NCBI GenBank assembly: GCA_031292575.1
Contig: JARLGX010000015.1
Span: 1 to 64,000 of the forward strand
From: Paludibacter sp.
Lineage (GTDB): Bacteria > Bacteroidota > Bacteroidia > Bacteroidales > Paludibacteraceae
DNA length: 64,000 nucleotides
Direction: 5' to 3'
The notes below the pieces were generated by a model. The model was not told the DNA's origin. It did not search any database and worked only from the letters and a program-made list of their open reading frames with translations. Numbering within the stretch: the stretch's first letter is position 1; the number at the start of each line of letters is the position of its first letter. Shown piece by piece: positions 10,013-21,100 of this stretch. Position numbers and translations under genes: made by a program.

Positions 10013-11716
10013 TTAATCTTTTGCCTCAATTTTACTATGCTTGTGCTTTTTTTCGTATAAAAAGCGTTTTATCTTTTGTGAAGCAGTTTTTTCGAAAGGT
10101 TCGGCCATAATATCAACGCGCTTAATTTGCGAAACCTTATTTAATTTTCCATTTAGCTCTTTTGTAAAATGTTGAGCCCATATTTGATGATATTTCTCGT
10201 CCAATTCACGAATTGCCTGTTTTCCTTTTTCTTTTTTTTCTTCAAATACTAATCTCAAATGATCAATAGTCTTTTCGAGCTCATCCAAATCCAATAAAAC
10301 CTTTGCTACCAGAAACCCATCTTCTTCAATCACCAACGATTCTACAACAAGTTTATGACTATTTATAACCGTTTCAATATCTTCGGGATAAATATTTTCG
10401 CCACTTGCTCCTATTATCGTATTTTTCAACCGACCTTTAATATATAATCTCTTTCTAAAATCCAGTTTTCCATAATCTCCGGTTCTGAACCAACCATCAT
10501 CGGTAAGAACTTCACTTGTTGCCTCAAAGTTTTTGAAATAACCGCTCATAACATTGGGTCCTTTTGCCCAAATTTCGCCTACTCCTTTTTTATTTGGATT
10601 ATCTATTTTTAACTCAACTCCAGGCACAGCAAATCCTGTTGATTGCAATTTTGTTTGATGTACACCAGCTCCTGCAAGCAATGGAGAAGTTTCAGTCAGC
10701 CCATAACCAATAGCGTATGGAAATTTACCTTCTTTCATAAAACGTTCAACGCGCGAATCGAGTTTTGCACCTCCAATTCCGAAGAATTTCAATCTACCAC
10801 CAAAAGTTTGATACAATTTCTTACCTGCAATTCTGTGAATAAGCATTCGAAAAATCGGATTCTTATAAATCATCCGCTTAAATCTGTTGCTTGTAAATTT
10901 ACTTTGGATTTGGGTTTTATATAATTTTTCCATGATTAGCGGCACGGAAAGCATCATTGTAGGACGAATTTTGGCTAATGCGGGCAATAATGCCGCTGCA
11001 GTTGGCGGTTTTTCAAGATAATAAATGGATGCGCCGTACATAATTGGAAATAACATTCCAATTGAATTTTCGTAAGTATGCGATAAAGGAAGTAATGATA
11101 AAAAAACATCAGTCCTTGAAATAGACTGAAAATTATAGGATTGCATTGCGGTAAAAGTCAGGTTTTTATGTGTTAATACCACTCCTTTTGACCGACCAGT
11201 AGTTCCCGAAGTATAAATAATAGCCGCAATATCTTCTTCTTTTACAACAACCTTTTTATTATCACCATCTTTTGCAGCAATATTTCCCTGAATCAGGGTA
11301 AAATTATCAAGTAAAATTGTAGCTTCCATGAATGGCCAAACCAACCCTTCGACGCGTGAAATTAGCCTTTCGCTTACAAACAATGCTTTCGATTCGGAAT
11401 GAATCATCACATTATCAATCTCTTCGCGGTTGAAGTCGGGTAAAATCGGAACGATAACCAAACCTTTTGACACAACTGCAAAATAAGCGATAACCCAATT
11501 AGGCATATTATGACTTAATAAGGCCACCTTGTCGCCTTTTTTCAAGCCCAATGAAAACAACAGGTTTGAGATTTCCTCTATTTTCAGACCAAGTTCGGCA
11601 TACTTAATTGGTTTCCCATCAACAAAAGAAACCGAAGGCATTTTGGCAAAAGTTTTTGTGGAATAATCAATCAATGATTGAAGGGTAAGCGGCTTAGGCT
11701 CAATTTTTTTATTCAT
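10013..11716 (-). CDS. AMP-binding long-chain acyl-CoA synthetase
   Basis: AAIIYTSGTTGRSKGVVLTHKNL; GYGLTETSPLLAGAG; GWFRTGDYGKLDFRKRLYIKGRLKNTIIGASGENIYPEDIE. Confidence 0.92.
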   Translation of the reverse strand: MNKKIEPKPLTLQSLIDYSTKTFAKMPSVSFVDGKPIKYAELGLKIEEISNLLFSLGLKKGDKVALLSHNMPNWVIAYFAVVSKGLVIVPILPDFNREEIDNVMIHSESKALFVSERLISRVEGLVWPFMEATILLDNFTLIQGNIAAKDGDNKKVVVKEEDIAAIIYTSGTTGRSKGVVLTHKNLTFTAMQSYNFQSISRTDVFLSLLPLSHTYENSIGMLFPIMYGASIYYLEKPPTAAALLPALAKIRPTMMLSVPLIMEKLYKTQIQSKFTSNRFKRMIYKNPIFRMLIHRIAGKKLYQTFGGRLKFFGIGGAKLDSRVERFMKEGKFPYAIGYGLTETSPLLAGAGVHQTKLQSTGFAVPGVELKIDNPNKKGVGEIWAKGPNVMSGYFKNFEATSEVLTDDGWFRTGDYGKLDFRKRLYIKGRLKNTIIGASGENIYPEDIETVINSHKLVVESLVIEEDGFLVAKVLLDLDELEKTIDHLRLVFEEKKEKGKQAIRELDEKYHQIWAQHFTKELNGKLNKVSQIKRVDIMAEPFEKTASQKIKRFLYEKKHKHSKIEAKD

Positions 11717-11833
11717 TTAACAAGTATTTTATCCGACTGTCTTTCATTGAAGAAAACTAATCCAAAGATAAGGCATATAATTGAGAAAAGTGCAGAATTT
11801 ATAATTTCTTGTATAAGTGAATTTTATTGCAAA

Positions 11834-12538
11834 TCAGGATTTATACAAAATAAATATTGAAGGTCTTTTATTCAAATCGGGCAGTTTTGCTTTCCACTCT
11901 TTAACTGTTTTAGTCTTGATATATTCAGTTTCAAGTGTAATATCTGCCGCAATGCATAAGCGTGTGGTGGGTTGACAAACTTTTAGAATTTCTTCAACCA
12001 TTTTCATGTTTCGATAAGGTGTTTCAATAAAAATCTGAGATTGATTCTCTGTATATGCTCTCGACTCAAGTTTTTTAAGGGCTTTTGATCGTTCTTCCGG
12101 TTGAATGGGCAAATAACCGACAAATGCAAAGCTTTGTCCATTGAAACCGGATGCCATTAGTGAAAGTAAAATGGACGATGGCCCCACTAACGGAACTACT
12201 GTAAAATTATTTCGTTGAGCTATGGCAACAACATCTGCACCGGGGTCGGCAATAGCAGGACAACCTGCTTCGGACAAAACTCCCATATCATTCCCAGCGA
12301 ACATAGGTTCCAAAAAACCGCTCAGTTCTTCGGGAGAAGTGTGTTGATTCAGAATAAAAAAAGTAAGTGTATCTATATCAATAGCCGAATTAGCTTTTTT
12401 CAGAAAACGCCTTGCCGTACGCACATCTTCAACGATAAAATACTTTAAATCCGTAACAACTTGAGTATTATTTGCCGGTAGAATCCGGTCGAAAGTCGTT
12501 TCGCCAAGTGAAGTAGGAATTAAATATAAAGTTGCCAT
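11834..12538 (-). CDS. SAM-dependent methyltransferase, RsmI-like (tetrapyrrole methylase superfamily)
   Basis: LSEAGCPAIADPGADVVAIAQRN; VVPLVGPSSILLSLMASGFNGQSFAFVGYLP. Confidence 0.85.
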   Translation of the reverse strand: MATLYLIPTSLGETTFDRILPANNTQVVTDLKYFIVEDVRTARRFLKKANSAIDIDTLTFFILNQHTSPEELSGFLEPMFAGNDMGVLSEAGCPAIADPGADVVAIAQRNNFTVVPLVGPSSILLSLMASGFNGQSFAFVGYLPIQPEERSKALKKLESRAYTENQSQIFIETPYRNMKMVEEILKVCQPTTRLCIAADITLETEYIKTKTVKEWKAKLPDLNKRPSIFILYKS

Positions 12539-12579
12539 TGAGTATTGTTGATTAATCAGCTAATTGACATATTAACATA

Positions 12580-14520
12580 TTATTGTTCACTCACAAGTTG
12601 TTCAAGTTCTTCGTTGAGCAGTTCCCATTCATACATTTTTTGCTCCAACTCACGCTGTTTTTTTTGATAAAGTAGAATAAATTCATTGTCAGATGCTTTT
12701 TCAGGAAGTTGCAACAGTTTATCCATTTCTGAAATTTCTATTTCAAGAGTTGAAACAACTTTTTCACTATCTTCTACTGCTCTTTCGGCTTTTTTAATTT
12801 TACGGCTTAATTCCTTGCGTGCCTCATAACTCAACTTGTTTTCGGAGACCGTCTTTTCTGCTGTTTCAGTTGCAGATTTCAGCGAAGTTGATATTTCCAG
12901 TTCCCGCAAAGTATCCATTTTTTTATATTGCAGAAATTCATAGATACCGCCTAAGTGTTCTCTGATTTTTTTATTGCCAAATTCATACACCTTTGTAACC
13001 AATCCGTCAAGAAATTCACGATCGTGCGAAACAACAATAACAGTTCCATCAAATGCTTTTATCGCCTCTTTCAACACGTCTTTCGAGCGCATATCAAGGT
13101 GATTGGTAGGTTCATCCAGAATCAATAAATTTACCGGTTCAAGCAATAATCTAATCATGGCCAGTCGACTTCGCTCACCGCCCGAAAGCACTTTTACTTT
13201 TTTGTCGGAAGCTTCGCCACCAAACATAAATGCTCCTAAAATATCACGAATTTTAGTTCGAATATCTCCAACTGCAACAAAATCAATTGTTTCAAATACT
13301 GTTTTGTTTTCATCGAGCAATGAAGCCTGATTTTGGGCAAAGTATCCAATTTTTACATTATGACCAAGTTTTAGAGTGCCCGAATACTCAATTTCATTCA
13401 TAATACACTTTACCAGCGTACTTTTACCTTCACCATTTTTCCCTACAAAAGCCACTTTTTCTCCACGGTTGATAATCAACCCGATATTATCAAGAATTAA
13501 ATATTGACCATAAGCTTTTGTAAGATGCTCCATTTCAACAGGAATACTGCCTGAGCGTGGTGCAGGTGGAAATTTTAGGCTTAACTTTGAGTTATCTTCC
13601 AAATCGACTTCCAATCGTTCTAACTTATCGAGTTGCTTAATGCGCGATTGTACCTGAATGGCTTTAGTGGCCTGATATCGGTATCGGGCAATAAATTCCT
13701 CGGTTTCGGCAATAAGTTTTTGCTGATTTTCATAAGCTCTTACCTGCTGGTCGTGACGTTCAATACGCAATTGTACGTACTTTGAATAATTTACGTTGTA
13801 ATCGTAAATTTTGCCTAGCGAAATTTCAATGGTTCGGCTAGTTACAGCATCAATAAATGCACGGTCATGCGATACAAGTACTATGGCACCATTTGAAGTG
13901 GTCAGAAAATTTTCGAGCCATTGAATAGATTCGATATCAAGGTGATTAGTAGGCTCATCCAACAGTAACACATCCGGACGTTGAAGCAGAATTTTTGCCA
14001 ATTCAATACGCATACGCCATCCTCCGCTAAATTCAGAGCATTGTCTATCAAAATCCGAACGTAAAAATCCTAATCCTAATAATGTTTTTTCAATTTCAGC
14101 ATAGAAATTACCATTCCCTATAATCTGAAGATGTTCATTAGCATGCGTCAGTCTCTCGATAAGATTATGATAATCTTCACTTTCATAATCTGTACGCTCT
14201 ACCAAATCGATATTCATCTGTTCAATTTCAGCCTGTAAGTCTGTAATGTGTTCAAATGCCTTTTCAGCTTCCTGCATCACCGTTGTTCCTTCGTTATGAA
14301 TCATGTGTTGTGGCAAATAACCAATTGTCAGGTCTTTTGGAACAGTTACTCTGCCTTTTGTAGGCTGTTGCTTTCCTGCAAAAATGCGAAGTAAAGTAGT
14401 TTTACCTGCTCCGTTTTTACCTACTAAAGCTATTTTATCTTTTGTATTAACTAAAAAGCTTATTTCATCAAATAGTGGAGATCCACCAAATTCAACAGTG
14501 AGTTGTTCTACAGAAATCAT
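12580..14520 (-). CDS. ABC-F family ATP-binding protein
   Basis: Two ABC domains (GKNGAGKTTLLRIFAG, GKNGEGKSTLVKCIM), two signature/Walker B regions, C-terminal coiled coil, no TM segments. Confidence 0.93.
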   Translation of the reverse strand: MISVEQLTVEFGGSPLFDEISFLVNTKDKIALVGKNGAGKTTLLRIFAGKQQPTKGRVTVPKDLTIGYLPQHMIHNEGTTVMQEAEKAFEHITDLQAEIEQMNIDLVERTDYESEDYHNLIERLTHANEHLQIIGNGNFYAEIEKTLLGLGFLRSDFDRQCSEFSGGWRMRIELAKILLQRPDVLLLDEPTNHLDIESIQWLENFLTTSNGAIVLVSHDRAFIDAVTSRTIEISLGKIYDYNVNYSKYVQLRIERHDQQVRAYENQQKLIAETEEFIARYRYQATKAIQVQSRIKQLDKLERLEVDLEDNSKLSLKFPPAPRSGSIPVEMEHLTKAYGQYLILDNIGLIINRGEKVAFVGKNGEGKSTLVKCIMNEIEYSGTLKLGHNVKIGYFAQNQASLLDENKTVFETIDFVAVGDIRTKIRDILGAFMFGGEASDKKVKVLSGGERSRLAMIRLLLEPVNLLILDEPTNHLDMRSKDVLKEAIKAFDGTVIVVSHDREFLDGLVTKVYEFGNKKIREHLGGIYEFLQYKKMDTLRELEISTSLKSATETAEKTVSENKLSYEARKELSRKIKKAERAVEDSEKVVSTLEIEISEMDKLLQLPEKASDNEFILLYQKKQRELEQKMYEWELLNEELEQLVSEQ

Positions 14521-14598
14521 GAAAAGGAGTTGAAGTGTTTAATTTTTATGTTAAATATAAAAATACTTGATGTCTTGAAATTTGAAGTACTTATTAGC

Positions 14599-16536
14599 TT
14601 ATACGTCTAATCGTTCATATTGAGAGTTTTTACTTAAAAATTCCGGTACAATCTTTTTCATCAATGAAACTGTCAGGAAATTTTTACAGGCTGTACTGTA
14701 TTGAATTAATTCATCAATTTGAGGCGAAACAATGTGGTAATCATACTCTTGAATTTTGGCAATCATAATTTTCGGATTGTGAGTTTCAGTAGTTGTCTCT
14801 TTTTTATTTAGAAGCTCTTCATATAGTTTTTCACCAGGTCGTAAACCTGTAAATTCAATTTTTATATCAATTTCAGGAATATAACCGGCTAAACGTATCA
14901 TCCTTTTGGCTAAATTGACAATTTTTACAGGGTTACCCATATCAAAAATAAAAATTTCACCTCCATCACCCATAGCACCTGCTTCCAAAACCAAAATACA
15001 GGCTTCGGGAATTGTCATAAAATAACGAATAATGTCAGGATGAGTTACTGTAACAGGTCCACCTTTTTCAATCTGGCTTTTAAAATGTGGAATTACTGAA
15101 CCGTTGGAACCCAGCACATTCCCAAATCGTGTAGTAATAAATTTGGTTGTTGTATTTCCTTCGGCCTGAATTTTTCTATAAAGTGACTGAACATAAATTT
15201 CGGCTATCCGTTTTGACGCACCCATTACATTGGTAGGGTTTACAGCTTTATCGGTAGAAACCATCACAAATCGTTTAACTTTATATTTTACGGCCAAGTC
15301 GGCCATAATTTTTGTTCCTTTTACATTTGCCTGTATACTTTCAACCGGATTATCTTCCATCAACGGAACATGTTTATAGGCCGCTGCATGATAAATGTAA
15401 TCGGGTCTAAACATCTCAACGAGATATTCCATTCGCTCTTTATTGCGCACATCGCCTAAAAAAGTGTAAAAGTTCTGATCAGGAAATTGTTCTTCCAGTT
15501 CAAGCTTTAGAGTATGCATAGGAGATTCAGCCTGATCAAGAATAATAATTAAGTCCGGTTTATAATTAACTACCTGACGAACAATCTCACTCCCAATAGA
15601 ACCGGCAGCTCCTGTAATTAAAATAATCTTTGATTTTAATTGCTTTGCTATATTTTCGCACGAAATATTTATTTTGGGGCGTTCTAAAATGTCCTCAATT
15701 TGAATTGATTTTATTTGTTTTATCGAAGGCATATCATTCTTCCAAATACTCATCGGTGGCGAAGTCAAAATCGACATATTATTATTAAAGAATATATCTA
15801 AATCTGTATTCGGATCTATTTCTCTCATCTTATTTGGAGAAACAATTATGGCTTTGGCTTTTTTAACAACAGTTTTTTTAATTGTTTTTTCATCCAACTG
15901 ATAAACTTTCACTCCCATTATAACCCTTTCTGAGGCATTTTTATCGTCATCAATAAAACCTACGAGTTTATATTTTACATCTTCAGTTGTACGAAGCATC
16001 TTGGCAATTCCTATCGCCGCAGACTGAGTTCCAAAAATCATGACAGGTGTAATCTGACCTGAATTTTGGCTAAAATAGTCATACATTGTTTTAACGAACA
16101 AACGAAGTATAAAAAGTAGCAGAAAAGATAAAATAGGATACATTATCAGTCCTGAATAATAGAACATATGATTGGCAGTAATAGAATACACTACAAAATT
16201 GATTATTGAAATCAATACTGTATTAAAACATACTGCTAATAATAACTTTGCAGCATCTACATAACCCGAATAACGAAGCACTCCCGAATAAGTATGAAAA
16301 ATCCAAAAGAAAATAATTTGCAGCACTATTACGATTGTCATCCTTTGAAATACTGAAAGTATTCGAATATCTACATAGTTAGAATATAACATTGCAGTTA
16401 AATAATGGGATAAATAGTACGAAAACAAACAAATTATAATATCCATCGAAAATACTACCCAGCGAGGAATATATTTAAGATTTATAAGATGTGAGAACAC
16501 ATCCGAATTTAACAACAAAGCAAATCTTTCCTTCAT
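14599..16536 (-). CDS. Membrane nucleoside-diphosphate-sugar epimerase/dehydratase (CapD/FlaA1/PglF-like)
   Basis: N-terminal TM bundle, then ILITGAAGSIGSEIVRQVVNYKPDLIIILDQAESPMHTL and MVSTDKAVNPTNVMGASKRIAE. Confidence 0.93.
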   Translation of the reverse strand: MKERFALLLNSDVFSHLINLKYIPRWVVFSMDIIICLFSYYLSHYLTAMLYSNYVDIRILSVFQRMTIVIVLQIIFFWIFHTYSGVLRYSGYVDAAKLLLAVCFNTVLISIINFVVYSITANHMFYYSGLIMYPILSFLLLFILRLFVKTMYDYFSQNSGQITPVMIFGTQSAAIGIAKMLRTTEDVKYKLVGFIDDDKNASERVIMGVKVYQLDEKTIKKTVVKKAKAIIVSPNKMREIDPNTDLDIFFNNNMSILTSPPMSIWKNDMPSIKQIKSIQIEDILERPKINISCENIAKQLKSKIILITGAAGSIGSEIVRQVVNYKPDLIIILDQAESPMHTLKLELEEQFPDQNFYTFLGDVRNKERMEYLVEMFRPDYIYHAAAYKHVPLMEDNPVESIQANVKGTKIMADLAVKYKVKRFVMVSTDKAVNPTNVMGASKRIAEIYVQSLYRKIQAEGNTTTKFITTRFGNVLGSNGSVIPHFKSQIEKGGPVTVTHPDIIRYFMTIPEACILVLEAGAMGDGGEIFIFDMGNPVKIVNLAKRMIRLAGYIPEIDIKIEFTGLRPGEKLYEELLNKKETTTETHNPKIMIAKIQEYDYHIVSPQIDELIQYSTACKNFLTVSLMKKIVPEFLSKNSQYERLDV

Positions 16537-16768
16537 AACAGTTTATATTTCATCCCTTATTGTTCTTAAAAAAAACAGTTTGCAAAGATAAGTTTAAAAA
16601 GCGAAAATTGATTATAAATTAATGCATTTAAGATTTTAAAAATGCTATTCCTGCAGGGAAGTTACTTGTGTACTTCAATAAATCTATTTCTTTAGCATAA
16701 AATAACCTGAAAATGTAAGTTGAAAAAATAATATATATATCTTTGCAAACTCAATAAAAAATAGAAAT

Positions 16769-17587
16769 ATGTCAATACATAGTGAGGATTCAAGAAGAGT
16801 AACTACTCAACGTTTGTTAGAAATGAAACTTCGTGGCGAGAAAATAAGTATGCTTACCGCCTACGATTATACAATGGGGCACATTGTAGATCAAGCTGGA
16901 GTAGATATTATTCTAGTTGGTGATTCTGCTTCCAATGTAATGTGCGGTAATGTTACTACGCTTCCTATTACCTTGGATCAAATGATTTTTCTGGCAAAAT
17001 CTGTAGTACGTGGTGTAAAACGCGCTTTAGTGGTAATTGATATGCCTTTCGGGTCTTATCAGGGAAACTCGAAAGAAGCACTTGCTTCGGCAATCCGTAT
17101 TATGAAAGAAACACATGGCGACTGCTTAAAAGTAGAAGGCGGAGAAGAAATTCTTGAGTCGGTTAAACGAATACTAAGTGCAGGAATACCCGTTATGGGG
17201 CATTTAGGATTAATGCCACAGTCAATTAACAAATATGGTTCATATGCTGTTCGGGCTCAAGAAGGTACTGAGGCTGAAAAGCTTATCAGAGATGCACATT
17301 TATTAGAAGAAGCAGGTTGTTTTGGAATTGTTTTAGAAAAAATTCCGGCTAAACTGGCACAACAAGTAGCTTCAGAACTTACTATCCCTGTAATTGGTAT
17401 CGGTGCCGGTGGAGGCGTTGATGGTCAGGTATTAGTTTTGCACGATATGGTTGGTCTTACACAAGACTTTTCACCTCGTTTTCTGCGCAGATATGCAAAT
17501 ATACAGGGTATCATGAATGAAGCTATTGAACATTACGTGGAAGATGTAAAATCGGGCGATTTTCCGAATGAAAAAGAACAGTATTAA
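16769..17587 (+). CDS. panB: 3-methyl-2-oxobutanoate hydroxymethyltransferase
   Basis: [55 protein letters not shown]. Confidence 0.97.
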   Translation: MSIHSEDSRRVTTQRLLEMKLRGEKISMLTAYDYTMGHIVDQAGVDIILVGDSASNVMCGNVTTLPITLDQMIFLAKSVVRGVKRALVVIDMPFGSYQGNSKEALASAIRIMKETHGDCLKVEGGEEILESVKRILSAGIPVMGHLGLMPQSINKYGSYAVRAQEGTEAEKLIRDAHLLEEAGCFGIVLEKIPAKLAQQVASELTIPVIGIGAGGGVDGQVLVLHDMVGLTQDFSPRFLRRYANIQGIMNEAIEHYVEDVKSGDFPNEKEQY

Positions 17588-17607
17588 AAAGAAACAATTA
17601 ATTATAT

Positions 17608-17642
17608 AAAAAAAACCTGAATCTTTTGATTCAGGTTTTTTT
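17608..17642. terminator. Bidirectional Rho-independent terminator between panB and yebC-like gene
   Basis: AAAAAACCTGAATC-TTTT-GATTCAGGTTTTTT. Confidence 0.9.
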
Positions 17643-17660
17643 GGATAGCTCAGCTTGTTT

Positions 17661-18374
17661 CTATTCAATCATATTGTGAAATACATTTTGAACGTCTTCG
17701 TCATCTTCTATTTTATCAAGCAATTTCATCACCTGTGCCTTTTGTTCTTCATTCAATTCTTTCATGTCATTTGGAATTCGTTCAAATTCGGCGCTAAAAA
17801 TTTCAAATCCATTTTCTTCCAGATATTTTTGAATCGAAGAGTAGAATTGAAAATCACCATATAAAATGATATTTTCATCGTCCTCAACTAATTCGTCCAC
17901 CCCAAAATCAATCAATTCAAACTCCAAATCTTCGAGTGAAACTCCAGCTTTAGGTGCAATTTTAAAAACACATTTATGATCAAATAAAAATTGTAATGAA
18001 CCTGTGGTACCAAGCGACCCTCCATGTCTGTTAAAATAGCTCCGAATATTGGCAACAGTACGGGTTGGATTGTCGGTGGCAGTTTCAACCACTATGGCAA
18101 TACCATTAGGTCCATATCCTTCGTACAAAACCTCTTTGTAGTCTACTTCATCTTTTGAAATGGCTTTTTTGATTGCACGCTCCACGTTTTCTTTGGGCAT
18201 GTTTTCCTTTTTTGATTGCTGAATCAAAACCCTTAATCGAGGATTTGTATCAGCATCCGGACCACTCTCACGAACTGCAATGGTAATTTGTTTTCCAAGT
18301 TTTGTAAAAACGCGGGCCATATTGCCCCAACGTTTCATTTTTGTCGCTTTTCTATATTCAAACGCTCTTCCCAT
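17661..18374 (-). CDS. YebC/PmpR family transcriptional/translation regulator
   Basis: MGRAFEYRKATKMKRWGNMARVFTKLGKQITIAVRESGPDADTNPRLRVLIQQSKKENMPKENVERAIKKA. Confidence 0.95.
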   Translation of the reverse strand: MGRAFEYRKATKMKRWGNMARVFTKLGKQITIAVRESGPDADTNPRLRVLIQQSKKENMPKENVERAIKKAISKDEVDYKEVLYEGYGPNGIAIVVETATDNPTRTVANIRSYFNRHGGSLGTTGSLQFLFDHKCVFKIAPKAGVSLEDLEFELIDFGVDELVEDDENIILYGDFQFYSSIQKYLEENGFEIFSAEFERIPNDMKELNEEQKAQVMKLLDKIEDDEDVQNVFHNMIE

Positions 18375-18501
18375 TTTCTAAATTTTCAAATTTTAAATTC
18401 AAGAATTCTTATAATCAATAAATACCTACATTTTTTCGGTGCACAAAAGTATTAAAACGCTTGCAAAGTACAAACTATTGTTTCATCTTTTTTCAAATCA
18501 A

Positions 18502-18528
18502 AAGGGAGTTGAATTCTCAACTCCCTTT
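18502..18528. terminator. Hairpin downstream of the OmpA/TSP3 gene
   Basis: AAGGGAGTTGA-ATTC-TCAACTCCCTT. Confidence 0.75.
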
Positions 18529-18545
18529 CTAAATGCTGAAAAATA

Positions 18546-21089
18546 TTATTTCTTTTCTTCTTCGAAGGTAACAATAAATTCAACCCTGCGATTTTGTTTT
18601 CTGCCAGCAACAGTTTTATTGCTTGCTATTGGTAAAGTATCGCCAAAGCCTTTTACTGTCATACGTTTCTCATCTATCTTTTTCCCAATCAAGTATTTTC
18701 GTACTGAAGCTGCACGTTTCTGGGATAAAACCTGATTTGATTTAGAATCACCTATACTATCGGTATGACCTCTAATTTCAATTAAGTAAGTTGGATTTTT
18801 AATTAATTCAACTGCAATTTGATTTAATATAGAGTAAGATTTTTTTACAATTAAATCAGATCCTGTTTCAAACTGAATTCCCTGAAGGGCCTTCCTGAAT
18901 AAGGTTTTTACTTCCTTTTTTATTTCCGGACACCCAAAATTAGAAGCAACTCCAGGAATTGTAGGACAGTTATCTAAATAATCAGGAATTCCATCACCAT
19001 CAGTATCACGCGGACAGCCATTTTGGTCTACTTTGCCCCGGGCTTCTACAGGTGTATTAGGACATTTATCTAAATAATCTGGAACACCATCACCATCGGT
19101 ATCAAGGGTACAACCATTTTTATCAATAAATCCAAACGCTTCGCGAGGTGTGTTGGGACACAAATCGAGATAATCCGGCACGCCATCGCCATCGGTGTCG
19201 AGCGGGCAACCATTTTTATCAACAAAACCTTTTGCAGCCTTAGGTGTATCAGGACATTTATCCAAATAATCGGGAACGCCATCGCCATCGGAATCTAACG
19301 GACATCCCACAGAATCAACTTTAACACCCGGAGGTGTATTTGGGCATTTATCCATATAATCAGGAACACTATCGCCATCTGTATCGAGCGGACATCCTTT
19401 TGAATCAACAAGTCCAAAGGCTGCTTTAGGTGTATCGGGGCATTTATCTAAATAATCGGGAACACCATCGCCATCGGTATCAATCGGACAGCCATTTTGA
19501 TCAATTAATTTATAAGCTTCGGGTGGAGTATTCGGGCATTTATCCAAATAATCTGGAACACCGTCGCCATCGGCATCAACCGGACAACCTTTTTTATCAA
19601 CTTTAACTCCTAAAGGTGTATTGGGACATTTATCCTTGCGGTCAATAACGCCATCCCTATCGGCATCTTTTCTATTTCCAAATACAAAATTAACTCCAAA
19701 TGCAAAATTCATCCCTTTTGTATTGTATGGAACAGAATAGCTACTGGTTGTTGAATTATTACTGAAAGATACTTTTGCAGAACTCAACGGAATATAATCC
19801 GCTGATAAGAACCAGTGAAGGAATCCTGTTCGTAATCCCAAACCTGCACCAATGTTGCTCATTCTTCCGTTAAAAACAGAGTATGACAACGACATATCAA
19901 ACCAATCGATTGGACGGCCATTTATCGAAGCTGTCACTTCTTCGTAAGGTACACTATTATGAATCAATGTCCGCGACAAAAGTCCTACACTCAATTTGTT
20001 GTCGAAGAAAGCATATTCTGCACCAATATTAATTTTGGGAGATGTATAGCTGGTGTAAGCGGCATTATTCGTTACACTATCTTTTACAGCATTTTTAAGG
20101 GTTGTAACTACAGAATCAGTTAATTGTTTGAAATCTTTCGTGTTGTTTACATTCAAACCATTTAAACCTGTAAAATTATAATTCACGTTGTATCCCATTT
20201 TCTTCAGGTTTTTGCTCCAACGAATAAAACCTAAATCGGTTACAGCTGCCGATACAGTTAAGTTATTAGTAACTTTATAAGTAGCACCCAAATCGATTCC
20301 ACCGCCCGTACCCGAAGGTTTTAGCCAATCTTTTGCTGAATTGGGTTTTATTGGATTAAATGTATCGAAGCTATTTCCATTTAAATCTACCGGTGAAGAG
20401 TAATTAACAGAGCCATTGCCCACTAAATTCCATTGATCTATACCTGCATTTAGTTTCAAAGTGGTAGCAGATGCTGTAACGTTGGCAGTACCCAACAAAA
20501 GTTTAAGTTTTCCACCAACCGTGAGTTTATCATTCACCTTACGGGAATAACCTAATCCAACTTCAGTATAGAGCGTCATATCTGCACCAATGGATGTGAA
20601 ATCATAGGAATTTTTATCCATGTTCGGCGTACCGTACAACAAAAGTTTCATCAAGTCTTTTGGTATTCCTGCTTGTCCTTCAGCTTTTTCAACTAAAGAA
20701 AAACTCCAGTAGGCTTTTCCGGTTCTGAATCCAAAATCCAGCAAATTTATCTGAAGGTTTGTTTGAATTAATGTAGATGGATTTAAAGCATTGTAGAATT
20801 TATCTTTATTTCCATTTGGATTCATAAACCAAATCGGGTTTCCGTTTGCATCCTTATAGGCAAAATCTTTCAGAGTTAATGAGTTGTTTCCAAGACTAAA
20901 CTGTGTATATCCCAATACAGGAAATCCGAGATAGAAATTACTTAACGGCTGAAATGCCGGATTCAAAAAGTTGCGCTCAGGCACATTCTCCATGAAATAC
21001 ATTGTGTTGACTTGTTGTGATTTCGCACTATATGTCGAAAAGCCTAAACAAAGAACAAGGATGATTTTGTTGATTATACTTTTTTTCAT
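18546..21089 (-). CDS. Outer-membrane beta-barrel (PorV/DUF5723-like) protein with eight TSP3-type Ca-binding repeats and C-terminal OmpA domain
   Basis: Signal peptide; barrel-like N-terminus; repeated DTDGDGVPDYLDKCPNTP; OmpA domain IEIRGHTDSIGDSKSNQVLSQKRAASVRKYLI. Confidence 0.88.
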   Translation of the reverse strand: MKKSIINKIILVLCLGFSTYSAKSQQVNTMYFMENVPERNFLNPAFQPLSNFYLGFPVLGYTQFSLGNNSLTLKDFAYKDANGNPIWFMNPNGNKDKFYNALNPSTLIQTNLQINLLDFGFRTGKAYWSFSLVEKAEGQAGIPKDLMKLLLYGTPNMDKNSYDFTSIGADMTLYTEVGLGYSRKVNDKLTVGGKLKLLLGTANVTASATTLKLNAGIDQWNLVGNGSVNYSSPVDLNGNSFDTFNPIKPNSAKDWLKPSGTGGGIDLGATYKVTNNLTVSAAVTDLGFIRWSKNLKKMGYNVNYNFTGLNGLNVNNTKDFKQLTDSVVTTLKNAVKDSVTNNAAYTSYTSPKINIGAEYAFFDNKLSVGLLSRTLIHNSVPYEEVTASINGRPIDWFDMSLSYSVFNGRMSNIGAGLGLRTGFLHWFLSADYIPLSSAKVSFSNNSTTSSYSVPYNTKGMNFAFGVNFVFGNRKDADRDGVIDRKDKCPNTPLGVKVDKKGCPVDADGDGVPDYLDKCPNTPPEAYKLIDQNGCPIDTDGDGVPDYLDKCPDTPKAAFGLVDSKGCPLDTDGDSVPDYMDKCPNTPPGVKVDSVGCPLDSDGDGVPDYLDKCPDTPKAAKGFVDKNGCPLDTDGDGVPDYLDLCPNTPREAFGFIDKNGCTLDTDGDGVPDYLDKCPNTPVEARGKVDQNGCPRDTDGDGIPDYLDNCPTIPGVASNFGCPEIKKEVKTLFRKALQGIQFETGSDLIVKKSYSILNQIAVELIKNPTYLIEIRGHTDSIGDSKSNQVLSQKRAASVRKYLIGKKIDEKRMTVKGFGDTLPIASNKTVAGRKQNRRVEFIVTFEEEKK
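18925..19670 (-). repeat. In-gene tandem repeat encoding ~30-32 aa TSP3 units (approximate limits)
   Basis: Eight units of D-x-DGDGVPDYLDKCPNTP...GCP visible in the translation. Confidence 0.85.
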
Positions 21090-21100
21090 TTTCTCAAGAT

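Noticed and set aside
14599-16536. Start of a capsule/polysaccharide gene cluster
   Set aside because: Only one PglF/CapD-like gene; neighbours are ABC-F and panB, with no glycosyltransferases or flippase.
18925-19670. Regularly spaced repeats as a CRISPR-like array
   Set aside because: Repeats are in-frame coding TSP3 units; the intervening sequence is also coding and homologous.
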